This document shows positions 48,176 to 56,235 of a stretch of 64,000 nucleotides of DNA, piece by piece. Every line of letters starts with the position of its first letter. Position 1 is the stretch's first letter. Position numbers and translations under genes: made by a program. The stretch is from an uncultured Haliea sp. (GTDB lineage Bacteria > Pseudomonadota > Gammaproteobacteria > Pseudomonadales > Halieaceae), in the NCBI GenBank assembly GCA_947258585.1, contig CAMYIZ010000009.1, positions 1-64,000 on the forward strand. The letters run 5' to 3'. The notes beneath the pieces were generated by a model that did no database searches, was not told the origin of the DNA, and worked only from the letters and a program-made list of their open reading frames with translations.

Positions 48176-48931
48176 ATGAAAAATACCTTTCGCATGACGG
48201 TGGGGGCAGCGCTATTTGCCACCCTCACCACGGCGCCCGCCTACGCCGATAATCACATGACCGCCCAACCGGTCGAGCTGTATGGCTGCACATTTCGCGA
48301 CGGCAAGGGCATGAAAGACCTGGAAAAAGCCAACGCCAACTTCAAAAAATGGGCCGCCACGAATACAAGTGGCCACTCAGCCTGGATGATTACCCCACAA
48401 TTTCGCTCCACGGAGACCGAATTCCATGTGGGCTGGATCGGCGCCTACCAGTCAGCCGCGGACTTCGGGGCCAGTGCGGACAAATGGGTCAATGCTTCGG
48501 GGGCTGTGTCCCAAGCCTATGCCGATACTGTGGACTGCAGCCACGCTATGATGGCCGCCTACGCCACGGGTGGACCGGAGGAAGAGCCGGGCGACGGCGT
48601 GGTCTGGTTTTCCCGTTGCTCGCTGGAAGACGATGCCAGCTTCGCCGATGCCGCGGCCAGCCACGCCCAGGTCACGTCCATGATGCAGGAAATGGGAGCC
48701 GGGGGATCCAGCTGGATGTTCGTGCCCGGTCTCGGCTCCGGCGAGGCAGACTTCGACTACTACCACGTCGCCGCCTGGCCCTCCTACCCGGCGTTTGCCA
48801 AAGCCTGGGAAGCCTACGTCAACGGCGGCGGCATGGCGAAGGCCGCGCAGGTCTACGAGGGCGTGTCCACCTGCAAGAGCCCCAATATGTACGACGCACA
48901 GCAGATTCTGGCGGCCCCAGCGGCAGAATAA
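48176..48931 (+). CDS. Secreted protein of unknown function with internal duplication
   Basis: I do not recognise a characterised family. The 251 residues begin with a signal peptide (cleavage probably after APAYA, residue 24). The mature part falls into two similar halves. VELYGCTFRDGKGMKDLEKANANFKKW is matched by VVWFSRCSLEDDASFADAAASHAQV. Likewise WMITPQFRSTETEFHVGWIGAYQSAADFG is matched by WMFVPGLGSGEADFDYYHVAAWPSYPAFA. Each half looks like a ferredoxin-like alpha/beta unit, as in dabb/EthD proteins. Conserved Cys residues occur in each half. AGGAA lies before the ATG. A single gene with no partners. Confidence 0.75.
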   Translation: MKNTFRMTVGAALFATLTTAPAYADNHMTAQPVELYGCTFRDGKGMKDLEKANANFKKWAATNTSGHSAWMITPQFRSTETEFHVGWIGAYQSAADFGASADKWVNASGAVSQAYADTVDCSHAMMAAYATGGPEEEPGDGVVWFSRCSLEDDASFADAAASHAQVTSMMQEMGAGGSSWMFVPGLGSGEADFDYYHVAAWPSYPAFAKAWEAYVNGGGMAKAAQVYEGVSTCKSPNMYDAQQILAAPAAE

Positions 48932-49027
48932 GCTAGCGCCACTGACAGGCTCAGCCTCGACCGCCAGCAGTTGACCCGGCACGGGACAACGAGCTGTCTG
49001 GGGCTGTGCCTGCGGTGTCTTCTTCTC

Positions 49028-49033
49028 TATAAT
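49028..49033 (+). promoter_or_regulatory. -10 element of the tRNA gene
   Basis: A perfect TATAAT 16 bases before the tRNA 5' end, followed by a C/G-rich discriminator, the pattern of stringently controlled stable-RNA promoters. No clear -35 is visible 16-18 bases upstream. Confidence 0.5.
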
Positions 49034-49049
49034 CCCCCTCTCCCGCTGC

Positions 49050-49123
49050 GGGCCCATAGCTCAGTTGGTTAGAGCATCCGACTCATAATCGGCAGGTCGA
49101 AGGTTCAAGTCCTTCTGGGCCCA
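49050..49123 (+). tRNA. tRNA with CAU anticodon, probably tRNA-Ile2 (lysidine-modified)
   Basis: The cloverleaf is complete: acceptor GGGCCCA/TGGGCCC with discriminator A, D-arm GCTC-AGTTGGTTA-GAGC, anticodon loop CTCATAA giving CAT, and T-arm GAAGG-TTCAAGT-CCTTC. The C4-G69 and C5-G68 pairs and the TTCAAGT T-loop match the TilS substrate tRNA-Ile2, whereas elongator tRNA-Met usually has U4/A5. I therefore favour Ile2 reading AUA after lysidine formation; elongator Met remains possible. CCA is not encoded, so it depends on Cca. Confidence 0.9.
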
Positions 49124-49149
49124 TTACTTACCCCTGGTCCTTTCCGGTC

Positions 49150-49202
49150 ACATAGGTGACAGTTTCCCTGCGCGGGCCGCCGAACACATGGGTAACACTT
49201 TC
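49150..49202. repeat. Two tandem IS-end-like motifs
   Basis: ACATAGGTGACAGTTTC (49150-49166) and ACATGGGTAACACTTTC (49186-49202) are 14/17 identical and spaced 36 bases. Such ACATRGGTRACA motifs resemble the terminal repeats of IS481-like elements as I remember them; this is recollection, not a search. No transposase is present. They lie between the tRNA and the catabolic block. Confidence 0.5.
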
Positions 49203-49226
49203 ACATTACCAGTATTGGAGAGATGC

Positions 49227-50036
49227 TTAGTCGATAGGTTTTCGCTGTATGTGGCGCGGCGGTTCAGCACGCGCTCCAACCGTATAGCCAGCGTCGGTCG
49301 TAAGCGTGAGTCCACTGGTGTACCCTGAATCGTCGCTGGCCAGCCAAAGTGCCGCATGAGCCACATCTTCCGCTCTGCCCTCGCGCCCCTTGAGCGGTGA
49401 ACTCGACTCAAGCAGCTGTCGCGTTTCCTCCAGGCGCTCACCGTCGGAAAAATAAACATCCGCTACCATAGGCGTCACCATGGCGTAGGGAGCAATGGCA
49501 TTAACTCGAACCCCGTAGCCGCCCATTTCGGCTGCCATGCTCTTGGTGAGACCGATCACTGCGTGCTTGGCTGCCGAATACGCCGTGGGGCCGAGACCTC
49601 CGCTAATACCAGCAACACTTGCGGTACTGATGATTGAGCCCCATCCCTGCGGCTTCATTACCGCAGCAGCATATTTCATACCATAGAAAACTCCGTTGAG
49701 AAGAACATCCATTGTAACTTTCCATTCGCAGGGACTGATATCTTCCACGGGTCCAGTCACGCCGACGATACCGGCGTTATTGAACATGACATCGAGATGG
49801 CCAGACCAGTCACACGCACTGGCCACAAGCCCCTGCACATCTTCAGGGCAGGTCACGTCACAGTGTAAGAATCGAGCTGCCGACCCTAACTCTGCCGCCA
49901 GCGCGGCACCACGTTCACGTTGCACATCTCCGATCACAACCCTTGCGCCTTCAGCGACCAGCAAGCGAGCGGTCGCTTCGCCAATACCGCTTGCGGCGCC
50001 AGTTATAATAACGGTCTTTCCCTCAACGCGGCCCAA
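49227..50036 (-). CDS. Short-chain dehydrogenase/reductase
   Basis: Classical SDR of 269 residues. It has the TGAASGIGEA cofactor motif (about residue 12), NNAGIVG (about 87) and the catalytic Ser/Tyr/Lys in STASVAG...AYSAAKH (about 138-160). VVIGDVQRE, with an acidic residue after beta-2, points to NAD(H). The start is a TTG at 50036 with AAGGGGG at good spacing. It probably oxidises an alcohol made by the neighbouring P450. The C-terminal tail (GARAEPPRHIQRKPID) is unusual and hydrophilic. Confidence 0.92.
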   Translation of the reverse strand: MGRVEGKTVIITGAASGIGEATARLLVAEGARVVIGDVQRERGAALAAELGSAARFLHCDVTCPEDVQGLVASACDWSGHLDVMFNNAGIVGVTGPVEDISPCEWKVTMDVLLNGVFYGMKYAAAVMKPQGWGSIISTASVAGISGGLGPTAYSAAKHAVIGLTKSMAAEMGGYGVRVNAIAPYAMVTPMVADVYFSDGERLEETRQLLESSSPLKGREGRAEDVAHAALWLASDDSGYTSGLTLTTDAGYTVGARAEPPRHIQRKPID

Positions 50037-50082
50037 AATACCCCCTTCTCAAGATGCGCCAATTGTGTTTTGACAAGAGCAT

Positions 50083-51309
50083 TCAAGCCACCTCTAGTCT
50101 GACGGGAATGCTATCGGGTGAGCGCAGAATAAAGCCCCTTGGCTTTGGTGGGGGCCCGTCAGGGGACAAGAATTTAAAACGCCGCAGCATCGCGGCCAGC
50201 GCAACCTCCATTTCCACACGCGCCAGTTGTGCGCCGGTACAATGGTGTTCACCGGCGCCAAAAGACAGTAACGAACTGGCGCCCGTAAATTCCCGTTCGG
50301 GAGCATCCGAAAAACGCTCCAGCGAAAACTCATCCGGATCGTCAAACATGGTACTGTCTCGATTTGCCGACGCCAGCACCGCCAGCACCTTGTCGTTTGT
50401 GGGGATGGTTCTTCCGGCAATCTCAATGTCGCAGGTCACTCTACGAGTGAGGGCCTGTACCGGAGGGAACATTCGGAGAGCTTCAGCACAGGCCGCCAGT
50501 ATTAAGCTTTGATCATCTCGCAAGCGTTCCCACAGCTCCGGCCGTGCTGCAAGAAAATTGACAAGGCTCGACAGCACCCGGTCGGTGGTCTCAACCCCGG
50601 CGGTCAACAGAAAGGCAACGAATGCTTGCGCTTCCTCCTGCGTCAAACGCGCCCCCTCATACTCGATGGAGGCGACATCCGATAGCAAGTCACTCCCTGG
50701 CTTCGAGCGACGTGTTTCGATCAGTGGGCCAATGTAGGCAAATAGTTCATTCCTTGCCACAAGTGCATTATCACGCAGCGCAACATCGCCAGTAATACTG
50801 CCAACTCCTCCCGCGGCCATAGCATCATACCAATTTACCCAGTGAACCCCCTCCGGAACATCCAGTAAATCCGTGATCACTTTCAGCGGCAGGGGCGAGG
50901 TAAACGCCTGTTTCAGGTCGACAATCTTCGTGCAGCCAGTACCGGGTAGCCGATCGAGAAGCGCCTCCGCAATCTCTGCCACGTTGGCACGTAGTTCGCC
51001 CTCAAGCAGGTGGGGATTGCGCATTCGGCGCGCCACGATAGCAGTTTTCCGGCTGTGCTCCCTGCCACTCATCTGCAAGATGGTGCGCCCGAAAATGGGG
51101 CTTCCCGGGCCCTCTGTCAAGGGTGCGAAAGTTTGCGTGTCCTTAAGCACATGTCGCACATCGTTGTGCCGGGTCAGAATCCAAACCTGCATTCCCTCGT
51201 GCCAGAGAGCACAGGGCTCCTCACGCAAACTCCGGTAGATGGCCGCGGGCTCTACCCCGGGATCACCCGCCACTAGACGATCGAGGTCATCTAGCATCGT
51301 CGACCGCAT
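50083..51309 (-). CDS. Cytochrome P450 monooxygenase
   Basis: Soluble bacterial P450 of 408 residues. The I-helix oxygen-activation motif is LLTAGVETTDR (about residue 240). The K-helix ExxR is in CAEALRMFPP (about 285), and the haem-ligand loop is FGAGEHHCTGAQLARVE with Cys near residue 353. Such P450s hydroxylate terpenoid, steroid or aromatic substrates using a ferredoxin and its reductase, neither of which is in the window. It is followed 46 bases later by the SDR gene in the same direction. Confidence 0.95.
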   Translation of the reverse strand: MRSTMLDDLDRLVAGDPGVEPAAIYRSLREEPCALWHEGMQVWILTRHNDVRHVLKDTQTFAPLTEGPGSPIFGRTILQMSGREHSRKTAIVARRMRNPHLLEGELRANVAEIAEALLDRLPGTGCTKIVDLKQAFTSPLPLKVITDLLDVPEGVHWVNWYDAMAAGGVGSITGDVALRDNALVARNELFAYIGPLIETRRSKPGSDLLSDVASIEYEGARLTQEEAQAFVAFLLTAGVETTDRVLSSLVNFLAARPELWERLRDDQSLILAACAEALRMFPPVQALTRRVTCDIEIAGRTIPTNDKVLAVLASANRDSTMFDDPDEFSLERFSDAPEREFTGASSLLSFGAGEHHCTGAQLARVEMEVALAAMLRRFKFLSPDGPPPKPRGFILRSPDSIPVRLEVA

Positions 51310-51369
51310 TACCGCGCAACCCCTGTGAGCTCACGCGGTTTGGGAGGAATGGAGCAGCCGTATGCACGG

Positions 51370-53622
51370 TCAGAATTCATAACTTAGCCGCGCGCCGAAG
51401 GTGCGTGGGGGAGCAATGAAGTCAACAAAGAACAATCCGGTCGCCGCAGCACCCTGTCCATACTGTTCGTTGTTAATGTTCTTCGCGTAAAGTGAAAGCG
51501 TCAGCTGATCACCTGGTAGACGCAATGTGGCGCTGGCATTGGTCACAAAAATCGAATCGTACACGATGATGTTGCGAATATTAGAAGGATATTCATCTTT
51601 CCAGAAGGCACCTGCACGCAAGGATAGTTCCCCGGCTCGACCCAGATCAATGCCATCGTAGATAAAGCTGGCGCTTGCGGAGTGCTTGGCTACGTTAAAG
51701 AAGTCGAGATCTGCGGCGCGCTCCGGATCGAGAATTCCGTCAGCGGGAAAATCGACATCTATTCCGAAAAACTCATCATAATCCGCATCGACATAGGCGA
51801 AACTACCGAAGAAGGTCAGCGCGGAACTAGCAGACCAGGCAAAATCAATCTCCGCACCGGAAATAGTTGCCGAGGCAGCATTTTCAACAGTCTGCAAATT
51901 GTCTGCGTCAAGAATAGTGCGCTGTAGATCCTCGAAATCATTGTAGTAGAGCGCTGCGTTCAAGCGCGCGGCGCCATCGAAAAATTCAAGCTTGGATCCA
52001 ACTTCGAAGGCATCAACGGATTCTTCGTCGAAGGGGCCCGCTGGCGTTTGCGGGTTGGGATTACGACCATTGAAACCGCCGCTTCGGAAGCCACGCGTCC
52101 AGGATGCGTAGGCGAGCCAGTCATCCGAGATACGCCAGTTGAGGCCTAGTTTGGAACCCAGATTTTCCCAGCTCTCCTCCAGATCTTGATCAAATGTACA
52201 ATTGGCAAAATCAAAACTGCAATTGCCAAAGCTCGCCACTTGTGCCTCTTTGGCTTCATCCGTATAGCGCAGACCAACAATCAGCGAGAAAGAATCGCTA
52301 AGGTCGTAGACGCCCTGGGCGAACAAAGCCCACTGATCGTGATCTTGTCGTGAGTTCAGGGCCGGCGTCACAGCGCCGTCAAATATGACACGCCGTTCTT
52401 TATAATCGAGTTCCTGTGAAAAGTAATATAGACCGGTTGTAAGATTCAGAGCACTCGAGACCTGGCCTGACCAACGTAACTCTTGAGAAAATTGCTCCTG
52501 ATCAACCCAGGGTTCAAAGTTGAAAATCGACAATGCCGAGCCGTCACTGTCCACCCGGCTGCGCTGCTCCATTTCCCGGGCGCCAGTCACCGAGGTAAAC
52601 ACCCCTCCGCCAACGCTCCAATTCACTTCTGCGATCAAGTGAGCCCACTCAAGCTTGTTGTTGTTGGGATCATTCAGAGCAAGGTCGAATTTGTCATCCG
52701 GTGGCACAAAGCCAGACTGGGATACTGTGGTCAGCGGATTGAAAATATTGCGGGCTGCAGGTCCATCACCTTCGTCTTTCCCGACCTCGGCGACCAAATC
52801 GACTGTCACATCATCGCTGGCTTGCCAGCGCAGCGAAGGACGTATGACGTAAAATTCGCGCTCGCCGACATCCTCGCCGGCCAAATTGTCGAAAATATCG
52901 TCGTTTTCTTGATATTTGAAAGCCAGGCGCCCCGCCAGATCGCCGTTGCTGGAGGCCGTCTCCAGAGCACCTGCGACTTCGAAGTGACCAAAATTTCCTA
53001 CTCCGGCCTCAAGACGCCCTCCGCTCTCGCCGCTTGGACGTCGCGTGCGCAAAACCACTGCGCCGCCGGTAGTATTGCGACCGAACAAAGTTCCCTGCGG
53101 ACCCGCCAACACCTCAGCCGAAGCCAGATCATAGACATCAAGAACGCCCCCCGCAGCAATGCCAAGTGGCATCCCGTCCACGACGATCGATACGGTTGGG
53201 TCTTCGGTCACAACCGTACCAATAGTGCCCATTCCCCGGATATTGAAGTTGGCATAGCCTCGTATTGGCGAGGTTGGCGGCATGTCGGCGGCAGGGACCA
53301 GCTGCCCCAGATCGGCAAGATCGACAACCTGAGCCGTCTCCAGCATGTCGCCACTGAAACCATAAATTGCAACCGGTACGTCCTGCGCGTTCTCGACCAC
53401 ACCACGTTTTTGAGCGGTCACCACGACTTCCTCCAGCTTGCCCCGTCTATTGTCCTCCTGGGCGTAGATGGCGGACGAGCTCAAAGCCATCCCCACCGCC
53501 GCGGGCAACAACGCTAGCGCCAACGCGCCCGTGGGCTTACGCGAGAAATTAAGCCGGTTGGTCACAGGCGTGCGTGTGGTATCAGCGCACCCGATTTGGT
53601 CGATAGCATTGGAATATATCAT
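51370..53622 (-). CDS. TonB-dependent outer-membrane receptor
   Basis: A 750-residue TonB-dependent transporter. The signal region is long, with a hydrophobic stretch (GALALALLPAAVGMALSSSAIYA) at about residues 32-54. The TonB-box-like EEVVVTAQKR is followed by a plug domain with AEVLAGPQGTLFGRNTTGGAV, then a 22-strand barrel ending in the terminal phenylalanine (ARLSYEF). This subfamily in marine gammaproteobacteria and sphingomonads usually sits beside genes degrading hydrophobic compounds, consistent with the neighbours. GAGGGAAA precedes the ATG. It is divergent from the MFS gene. Confidence 0.95.
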   Translation of the reverse strand: MIYSNAIDQIGCADTTRTPVTNRLNFSRKPTGALALALLPAAVGMALSSSAIYAQEDNRRGKLEEVVVTAQKRGVVENAQDVPVAIYGFSGDMLETAQVVDLADLGQLVPAADMPPTSPIRGYANFNIRGMGTIGTVVTEDPTVSIVVDGMPLGIAAGGVLDVYDLASAEVLAGPQGTLFGRNTTGGAVVLRTRRPSGESGGRLEAGVGNFGHFEVAGALETASSNGDLAGRLAFKYQENDDIFDNLAGEDVGEREFYVIRPSLRWQASDDVTVDLVAEVGKDEGDGPAARNIFNPLTTVSQSGFVPPDDKFDLALNDPNNNKLEWAHLIAEVNWSVGGGVFTSVTGAREMEQRSRVDSDGSALSIFNFEPWVDQEQFSQELRWSGQVSSALNLTTGLYYFSQELDYKERRVIFDGAVTPALNSRQDHDQWALFAQGVYDLSDSFSLIVGLRYTDEAKEAQVASFGNCSFDFANCTFDQDLEESWENLGSKLGLNWRISDDWLAYASWTRGFRSGGFNGRNPNPQTPAGPFDEESVDAFEVGSKLEFFDGAARLNAALYYNDFEDLQRTILDADNLQTVENAASATISGAEIDFAWSASSALTFFGSFAYVDADYDEFFGIDVDFPADGILDPERAADLDFFNVAKHSASASFIYDGIDLGRAGELSLRAGAFWKDEYPSNIRNIIVYDSIFVTNASATLRLPGDQLTLSLYAKNINNEQYGQGAAATGLFFVDFIAPPRTFGARLSYEF

Positions 53623-53837
53623 GGTGTTTCCCTCTTATGATTGTGGTCGGGGCAGACCGCAGCGGCACTTAAAATAACCACTGGGTAGCACGGACGTTGC
53701 GCAGTATTTCGAATCAGAACATATTTTACTTGCTCGCGTCCATCAACTTAACCTAACATCAAAAGCATTCGTGTCCAACACAAATTTCGCCGCGGAAGCA
53801 TTACCGCAAAGACTATTGCCAAGACTGAAGCCCCGAA

Positions 53838-55241
53838 ATGATTCGCGAGGCATCTATCGAGGAAAATGATAAAATAATGAGCAGTACTGACGTAGTCCAC
53901 TCGCAACCGAATCCCTCGGAACATGAATACCCACTACCGCGCACCGCTTGGTACGTCACGGGTTTACTCACTGTCATCTTCATCTTTTCTTTTATTGATC
54001 GGCAAGTACTCAACCTGCTGGTCGGGCCAATCCAGAGCGATCTGAAGCTGAGCGATACGCAGGTTAGTCTCCTGCAGGGTCTCGGGTTTGTTGCAACGTA
54101 TGTATTGCTCAGCATCCCACTGGGACGCCTTGTGGATACGCGAAAACGGATCAATATTATTGCCGGCGGCATTGCGGTCTGGAGCATTGCCACAGCGGCC
54201 TGCGGCTTCGCCCGCAGCTTTGGTGGACTCTTTGTCGCTCGCGCAGGAGTGGGGGTGGGAGAGGCGACTCTCACGCCCGCGGCGTGGTCGCTGATCGCGG
54301 ATTACTTTCCACCAGAGCGACGCAGCCTTCCTTTTAGCATTTTTCTGATGGGACCTTACATAGGGGTCGGCATAGCCATGGTTGCGGGCGGTGTGGTCAT
54401 GGAGTTGTTGGCTGGCATGGACAGCACGGCACTGCCCCTGATAGGCACTTTGGCACCGTGGCAATTGACCTTTCTAATCGTTGCAGCACCCGGGGCACTC
54501 TTGCTTGGCTTGATATTACTGGTCAACGAGCCCACCCGCCGAGGACTACTTCCTGGCACCGCCCCGGTCGCCGCAAACATTGATGACATCAAAGCCTGGG
54601 TCCGCCGCCACAAGCGGATTTATGTCGCTCTACTGCTCGGTGTACCTTGCATCGTACTTGTGCTTTACGGATTGCAAGCCTGGATTCCCACCTACTTGGT
54701 ACGAGTTCATGGGATGAGTCTCGGGGAGGCGGGTACGCAATACGGCCTCATTGCCATGATCTCGGGCTCGCTCGGCGTTATTTCTGGTCCATTTGTCGGG
54801 CGCATATTGGAGCGGCGCGGTCACGTGGATGCTCACCTGCGCGTCGCCGTCATTGCTTTGATGCTCATGATACCCAGCCTCGTCGGGCTGGCTTTCGCTG
54901 GGGACGCGAACAAGGCACTGATCTATATTGCGGTCGTGAGCTACCTGGTGCCCTTGCCGCTTGCCTTGGTGGCAGCGGCGCTGCAATCGGTAACACCCAA
55001 CCAGATGCGGGGCGTGCTAGTGGGCACGTACGTTGTCACGACTAACGTGGTCGGACTGGCATTGGGACCCAGTCTGGTAGCGCTGGCGACTGATTACCTG
55101 TTCGCAGATCCCAAGGCCGTGGGACAGTCACTTGCGCTGGTGGGTTCGCTGGCCGCCATTCTGGGGATGCTACTAATTGGCAGGGGACTTAAACCTTTCG
55201 CCGATATGTTGCGAGCCGAGCGCGCAGGGACACTTGCGTGA
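53838..55241 (+). CDS. Major facilitator superfamily transporter
   Basis: A 467-residue, 12-segment MFS permease. It has FSFIDRQVLNLLVGPIQSDLKLSDTQVSLLQG at the first loop and GRLVDTRKRI as the loop 2-3 motif. RAGVGVGEATLTPAAWSLIADYFPPERR follows. This pattern is typical of the spinster-like/organic-anion group common in catabolic clusters. A second ATG at 53877 would remove 13 hydrophilic residues and has GAGGAAA upstream; the start is uncertain. It probably carries the substrate or a breakdown product across the inner membrane. Confidence 0.92.
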   Translation: MIREASIEENDKIMSSTDVVHSQPNPSEHEYPLPRTAWYVTGLLTVIFIFSFIDRQVLNLLVGPIQSDLKLSDTQVSLLQGLGFVATYVLLSIPLGRLVDTRKRINIIAGGIAVWSIATAACGFARSFGGLFVARAGVGVGEATLTPAAWSLIADYFPPERRSLPFSIFLMGPYIGVGIAMVAGGVVMELLAGMDSTALPLIGTLAPWQLTFLIVAAPGALLLGLILLVNEPTRRGLLPGTAPVAANIDDIKAWVRRHKRIYVALLLGVPCIVLVLYGLQAWIPTYLVRVHGMSLGEAGTQYGLIAMISGSLGVISGPFVGRILERRGHVDAHLRVAVIALMLMIPSLVGLAFAGDANKALIYIAVVSYLVPLPLALVAAALQSVTPNQMRGVLVGTYVVTTNVVGLALGPSLVALATDYLFADPKAVGQSLALVGSLAAILGMLLIGRGLKPFADMLRAERAGTLA

Positions 55242-55265
55242 GCTCTGGATTCGCTACCCGATCGA

Positions 55266-55790
55266 CTAGGGTGTTTTTGTTTGCGACTGATCTGGCCAAT
55301 CCGCCGCTTCCGGTGGCGCGCCGGGCCAGCGCTTACGCAAGTCGGATGCCAGACCATCGGGTAAGTCAGTCAGCGGCATTGCGTACAGCTGACTTACCTG
55401 ACGCTCATGAAAACGCCACTGCCCAGTCTCGCGGCGGTAGCGATCATGATACCGCAAGGCCACGGCGTAGGCCGTGCCGTCAATGGCAAGTTCTGCATGG
55501 GCCAGTACCGTACCGTGTGCATCGTCTTCGCCATCAAATTCCAACACTTGACGATGAGGCACATGGAAAGTAGGCCCAAAAGCGGCAATACGTTGCGCAT
55601 AATAATCGATAACCTTGTCACGGCCACTCACAACTCCCTGCACGCTATCGAAAATACAGTCGTGGGTGAACAGTTCCGCGAGAGCGACTAGATTTTTGTC
55701 ATCCACCGCCAAAGCATAGTGCGTGATCAGCTCTCCCAGCTCAGCCCTATCCTCTAGCTGTTGTACTCTTTTCATCAGATCGTCACTCAC
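55266..55790 (-). CDS. SnoaL-like (NTF2 fold) protein
   Basis: A 174-residue NTF2-like protein: VQQLEDRAELGELITHYALAVDDKN, then ELFTHDCIFDSVQGVVSGRDKVIDYYAQRI and YRRETGQWRFHERQV. This is the SnoaL_4 pattern shared by ring-hydroxylating dioxygenase beta subunits, scytalone-dehydratase-like enzymes and ketosteroid-isomerase relatives. The last 35 residues are an extension. The GTG start follows an excellent GGAGG. The specific reaction is unknown. Confidence 0.82.
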   Translation of the reverse strand: MSDDLMKRVQQLEDRAELGELITHYALAVDDKNLVALAELFTHDCIFDSVQGVVSGRDKVIDYYAQRIAAFGPTFHVPHRQVLEFDGEDDAHGTVLAHAELAIDGTAYAVALRYHDRYRRETGQWRFHERQVSQLYAMPLTDLPDGLASDLRKRWPGAPPEAADWPDQSQTKTP

Positions 55791-55826
55791 ACAAACCTCC
55801 GAGAATGCGCATGTGTTTGACCAGTT

Positions 55827-56219
55827 TTATGCAGCAAAATTCTCCGGCATGACGATATAGCGCTGAATCAGGCCGTCGCGAAGCTCCACCCACCCAACAA
55901 AACCGAGACTGTTCCCTTCGGGCCCGACGACTCGCGCACGAAAGGCCCCACGGTCACCTGATACTATTGCCTCATCGACGACGTGCTTGATCTTAATCAC
56001 CTGCATTTCCCCCACGCGGTCGCTCATGAACGCATACAGCGCATCCTGGCCATCCAATCGATCCGTGTGGCGTGAGTCATGACCGTCGTGAGCCCAAACC
56101 TGTGTATGCTGCCAGATTACATCCGGAGTGAAAGCCTTGACCGCATCTCCAGGTCTGGCGGTGTCGACGTTGTCGAAATAAACGCTTTGGAGGTGATGAA
56201 GTAACTCATTGTCGTTCAT
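55827..56219 (-). CDS. SnoaL-like (NTF2 fold) protein, second copy
   Basis: 130 residues: MNDNELLHHLQSVYFDNVDTARPGDAV then FTPDVIWQHTQVW...LDGQDALYAFMSDRVGEM and FVGWVELRDGLIQRYIVMP, the NTF2-fold pattern. Conserved acidic residues and His in the pocket suggest an isomerase, dehydratase or hydrolase. The ATG at 56219 was chosen; the frame upstream overlaps the EthD gene and has no similarity. It lies just after the double-EthD genes on the same strand. Confidence 0.78.
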   Translation of the reverse strand: MNDNELLHHLQSVYFDNVDTARPGDAVKAFTPDVIWQHTQVWAHDGHDSRHTDRLDGQDALYAFMSDRVGEMQVIKIKHVVDEAIVSGDRGAFRARVVGPEGNSLGFVGWVELRDGLIQRYIVMPENFAA

Positions 56220-56235
56220 GTCAAGGGCCTCTCTT

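Noticed and set aside
49099-49123. tRNA 3' end as attachment site of an integrated island
   Set aside because: I saw no direct repeat of the tRNA 3' end near 60800-61450, and no integrase gene is present.
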